Assembly: GCA_965227045.1 (NCBI GenBank)
Contig: OZ245718.1
Span: 2,480,001-2,544,000 of the forward strand
Direction: 5' to 3'
DNA: 64,000 bases
Source of the DNA: UBA10649 sp965227045
Lineage (GTDB): Bacteria; Actinomycetota; Actinomycetes; S36-B12
Shown here: piece after piece, positions 62,013 through 64,000 of the stretch
Position numbering within the stretch: the first letter of the stretch is position 1
Layout: every line of letters begins with the position of its first letter
Translations under genes and position numbers: made by a program
Notes under the pieces: model-generated
Seen by the model: only the letters and a program-made list of their open reading frames with translations
Told to the model about the DNA's origin: nothing
Databases searched by the model: none

Positions 62013-62804
62013 ATGACCAAATTGGGTGCGTCGGCGCCGACTGTCGGCGCCGAGAAGCTCGATCGCGCCTTGACGGCAGATGATCGTGATCGAACCGCCG
62101 AAGCGCACGATGCCTCCGCGGCAGCACGTGATGATCGCGCGGCCCGCCGGGATGACCGCGCTGCGGCTCGAGATGAACGCCTCGGCCGGGTCGACGTTGA
62201 GGCCGCGGCCGACCGGGCCGGCGCCAAGCGGGATCGGCGGGGAGCAGCGGGCGATCGGCAGCACGCCGCCGACGACCGGGAAGCGGCGGTCGTCGACCGG
62301 GAGCTCTCTGCCGAGCATGAGCGTTCCTTGGTTATCGACGAACTGACCGGCGCTTTCATCAGGGCAGCTGGAACCCGCGAGCTCGAGATTCAGCTGGCGG
62401 GCGCGGCCGCCCAAGGCACGTCCTTCGTGCTCGCGTTCATCGACATCGACCACCTCAAGGCCGTCAACGACATCGGTGGGCACGATGCGGGTGACCGCCT
62501 GCTGACTCACGTCGCGGGCAGCATTCGATCCGCAGTGCGAGACGCCGACGTGATCGTGCGTTTCGGTGGCGACGAATTTCTCTGCGGTCAGGTCGGCGTG
62601 GAACTTCATGAGGCGTCAGTCAAATACGAGGAACTCAACGTCGACCTCGCCTCGCGCGCGGCGGCTTCTGTGTCCGTTGGCGTGGTGCAGGCACAGGCAG
62701 GCGAAGACCTCGCCACATTGATCGAGCGAGCCGACGTGGCGATGTACGAAACCAAGCGCCTCGTTGGACCCGACTTCACGCCATCCGCGCATCCCCAGTT
62801 CTGA
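62013..62804 (+). CDS. GGDEF-domain protein with charged coiled-coil N-terminus
   Basis: A 263-residue protein. The C-terminal domain (about 105-250) is a diguanylate cyclase with intact FGGDEFLCG, DIDHLKAVND (metal-binding Asp) and SVSVGVVQA; c-di-GMP synthesis is likely. An RxxD inhibitory site is not obvious. The N-terminal ~100 residues consist of a charged helical repeat of AARDDRA type, a probable coiled coil for dimerisation, without membrane helices or a known sensor. A DosR-like box lies 43 bases upstream of the ATG. Confidence 0.86.
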   Translation: MTKLGASAPTVGAEKLDRALTADDRDRTAEAHDASAAARDDRAARRDDRAAARDERLGRVDVEAAADRAGAKRDRRGAAGDRQHAADDREAAVVDRELSAEHERSLVIDELTGAFIRAAGTRELEIQLAGAAAQGTSFVLAFIDIDHLKAVNDIGGHDAGDRLLTHVAGSIRSAVRDADVIVRFGGDEFLCGQVGVELHEASVKYEELNVDLASRAAASVSVGVVQAQAGEDLATLIERADVAMYETKRLVGPDFTPSAHPQF

Positions 62805-62847
62805 CTGACGCGCGAGGGCTTCCCCAAACCCTGTATCCAGACAGCGG

Positions 62848-62853
62848 TACCGT
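62848..62853 (+). promoter_or_regulatory. -10 element of the beta-propeller gene
   Basis: TACCGT ends 6 bases before the ATG at 62860, the leaderless layout. Confidence 0.4.
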
Positions 62854-62859
62854 GCCTGC

Positions 62860-64000
62860 ATGAACACGAAAATGATCGTCTTCCCCGCTGTGGCCGCTTT
62901 CGTGTTCGTGCTCGGTGCGCAGGCGCCCGCTTCCGTCGCCGACGACCGCTCCTCCGCGAGCGAGGCAACCCGCACCATCCAGCGAGCGTCGATCGTCCTG
63001 GCAGAGACAGGGGAGGGTCCGTCCGCGGTGGTCGTCGATCCGTTCGGGGGCGTGTACACCGCCGACACGCGGGCCAACACCGTCACGAAGATCACGCCCG
63101 AAGGCGATGCTGCGGTCCTGGGAACCACGGGCAAGGCGCCGACCGCACTCGCACTGGACTCGGCCGGCAACGTCTACACATCCAATAGCGGCGACAACAC
63201 CGTCACCAAGATCACCCCCGCAGGCGTGTCAACGCTGTTCGGCTCGACGGGCAACAAGCCCATGGGAATCAAGGTCGACGTATCCGGGAATGTCTATACG
63301 TCCAACTACCTCGACAGCACCGTCACGAAGATCTCTGCCGCTGGAATCTCCTCTACCTTCGCCGCGACAGGCACGCACCCGCTCGGTCTCACACTGGATC
63401 CGGCTGGCAACGTCTACACAGCCAACGAGGGCTCTGACACGGTCACGAAGATCACCCCAGCCGGTATCCCGTCAACGTTTGGCGCAACCGGAGGCTGGCC
63501 GCAGGCGATCGCGATTGATTCCTCCGGAAGCATCTACACGGCCAACTGGAACTCCGGCAACGTCTCGAGGATCACGTCGAACGGCGCCTCGAGCATCATC
63601 GGCAAGACGGGTCGCCGTCCCATCGGCATCACCCTCGATCCGTACGGCAACGTCTACGTCACGAACGACGGCTCGGACTCCGTTTCCCAGCTCACCCAGG
63701 ACGGTCAGTCTCGGGTAATAGCCAAGGCCGGTCGCCGTCCCATCGGCATCACCTCGGACGCGGCGGGCAATCTCTTCGTGGCCAACTCCCTGTCGAACAC
63801 GGTCTCGCAGATCGTCCCCCGACCCCCGGTCCGACCGCACGTGGTGTCGATCTCAACCGTCACCGTGGCGTCTCCCAGCAATCCGTCCGCGTGGATCATC
63901 CCGTTCTACAACGACGTGTACGCGTCCAAGGCGACCTGCCAGTCAGCCCTGCCCGCTGTCCAAGCTGCGACGCAGGCTGCCCCGGACCCGTCCGTGCAGA
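62860..64000 (+). CDS. Secreted NHL/Vgb-like beta-propeller protein, 3' end outside window
   Basis: Runs off the window; 380 codons visible. Signal peptide (MNTKMIVFPAVAAFVFVLGA, cleavage near residue 27). From about residue 50 there are seven repeats of about 40 residues of the type DPxGNVYTANxxxxTVTKITPAG, typical of NHL/streptogramin-lyase-like propellers; seven blades would close a full propeller. A C-terminal part follows from about residue 330, with a Cys near the window edge. Probably a surface or secreted scaffold; no catalytic site recognised. Confidence 0.85.
   Translation, partial: MNTKMIVFPAVAAFVFVLGAQAPASVADDRSSASEATRTIQRASIVLAETGEGPSAVVVDPFGGVYTADTRANTVTKITPEGDAAVLGTTGKAPTALALDSAGNVYTSNSGDNTVTKITPAGVSTLFGSTGNKPMGIKVDVSGNVYTSNYLDSTVTKISAAGISSTFAATGTHPLGLTLDPAGNVYTANEGSDTVTKITPAGIPSTFGATGGWPQAIAIDSSGSIYTANWNSGNVSRITSNGASSIIGKTGRRPIGITLDPYGNVYVTNDGSDSVSQLTQDGQSRVIAKAGRRPIGITSDAAGNLFVANSLSNTVSQIVPRPPVRPHVVSISTVTVASPSNPSAWIIPFYNDVYASKATCQSALPAVQAATQAAPDPSVQ
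63000..63800 (+). repeat. Tandem ~120-base repeat units within the propeller gene
   Basis: Seven units of about 120 bases. Two of them share an exact 24-base segment at 63610-63633 and 63730-63753, beginning GGTCGCCGTCCC, indicating a recent duplication. Confidence 0.7.

Overview
The window is a gene-dense, GC-rich stretch (I judge the GC content as roughly two thirds by eye) from a member of the Actinomycetota, most likely class Actinomycetia. The evidence is gene content and order. There is a purD-purB-purC-purS-purQ-purL-(SCP-like)-purF-purM-DUF3073 run and a pyrE/TrmH/DedA/fba/DUF3073-type neighbourhood (pyrE, TrmH, DedA, class II aldolase, DUF3151, purA), both also seen in mycobacteria. 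The order purM, DUF3073, Leu/Val dehydrogenase, bldC is also known from Streptomyces. Other markers are F420-type oxidoreductases, a DUF222/13E12 HNH protein and a DevR/DosR-like regulator. GTG starts, 4-base ATGA/GTGA gene overlaps and very short intergenic gaps are common. I cannot name a genus.

Layout. 1-9.8 kb: partial secreted trypsin, a small unknown protein, pyrE, DedA protein, TrmH methyltransferase, MFS exporter, fba, DUF3151, a renalase-like flavoprotein, purA, tandem GNAT and a HAD hydrolase. 9.8-12.6 kb: DUF222-HNH protein and a class III aminotransferase. 12.7-29.9 kb: the de novo purine cluster, interrupted by galE, a deazaflavin-type oxidoreductase and a phospholipase C-like phosphoesterase (16.3-19.3 kb) and by a complete polyamine-type ABC importer (23.0-27.0 kb). 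30-34.5 kb: Leu/Val dehydrogenase, BldC, acyltransferase, SulP transporter, DinB protein. 34.5-51.6 kb: mixed accessory and housekeeping genes (PPK2, nuclease lipoprotein, KstD-like flavoprotein, pterin dehydratase, CopC, PPOX, SQR-like protein, SDR, GNAT, M15-like peptidase, MarR/MFS/isochorismatase-fold operon, MFS, DinB fusion, methylglyoxal synthase). A ~410 bp palindromic MITE-like element lies at 49.7-50.1 kb and a perfect 25-bp-arm hairpin at 35.34-35.40 kb.

52.7-62.8 kb looks like a stress or dormancy island: an orphan DevR/DosR-like response regulator in an operon with a universal stress protein, a short-chain dehydrogenase, an ABC exporter, a second universal stress protein, a phosphoketolase-acetate kinase operon and a GGDEF protein. 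Three intergenic regions of this island carry the same motif, RGGACCWWNGGCMC, which resembles the mycobacterial DosR box. The recognition helix of the regulator is very close to that of DosR as I remember it. The inferred picture is a self-contained low-energy regulon in which phosphoketolase plus acetate kinase make ATP from sugar phosphates without further oxidation. This is the best candidate for a system worth following up.

Transcription style: at least 21 genes have a TANNNT hexamer ending exactly 6 or 7 bases before the start codon, which is the signature of leaderless transcription. In two divergent gene pairs the two -10 hexamers overlap; in one case the overlap is a perfect 10-bp palindrome. 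I saw no tRNA, rRNA, CRISPR array, integrase, transposase gene or replication origin.
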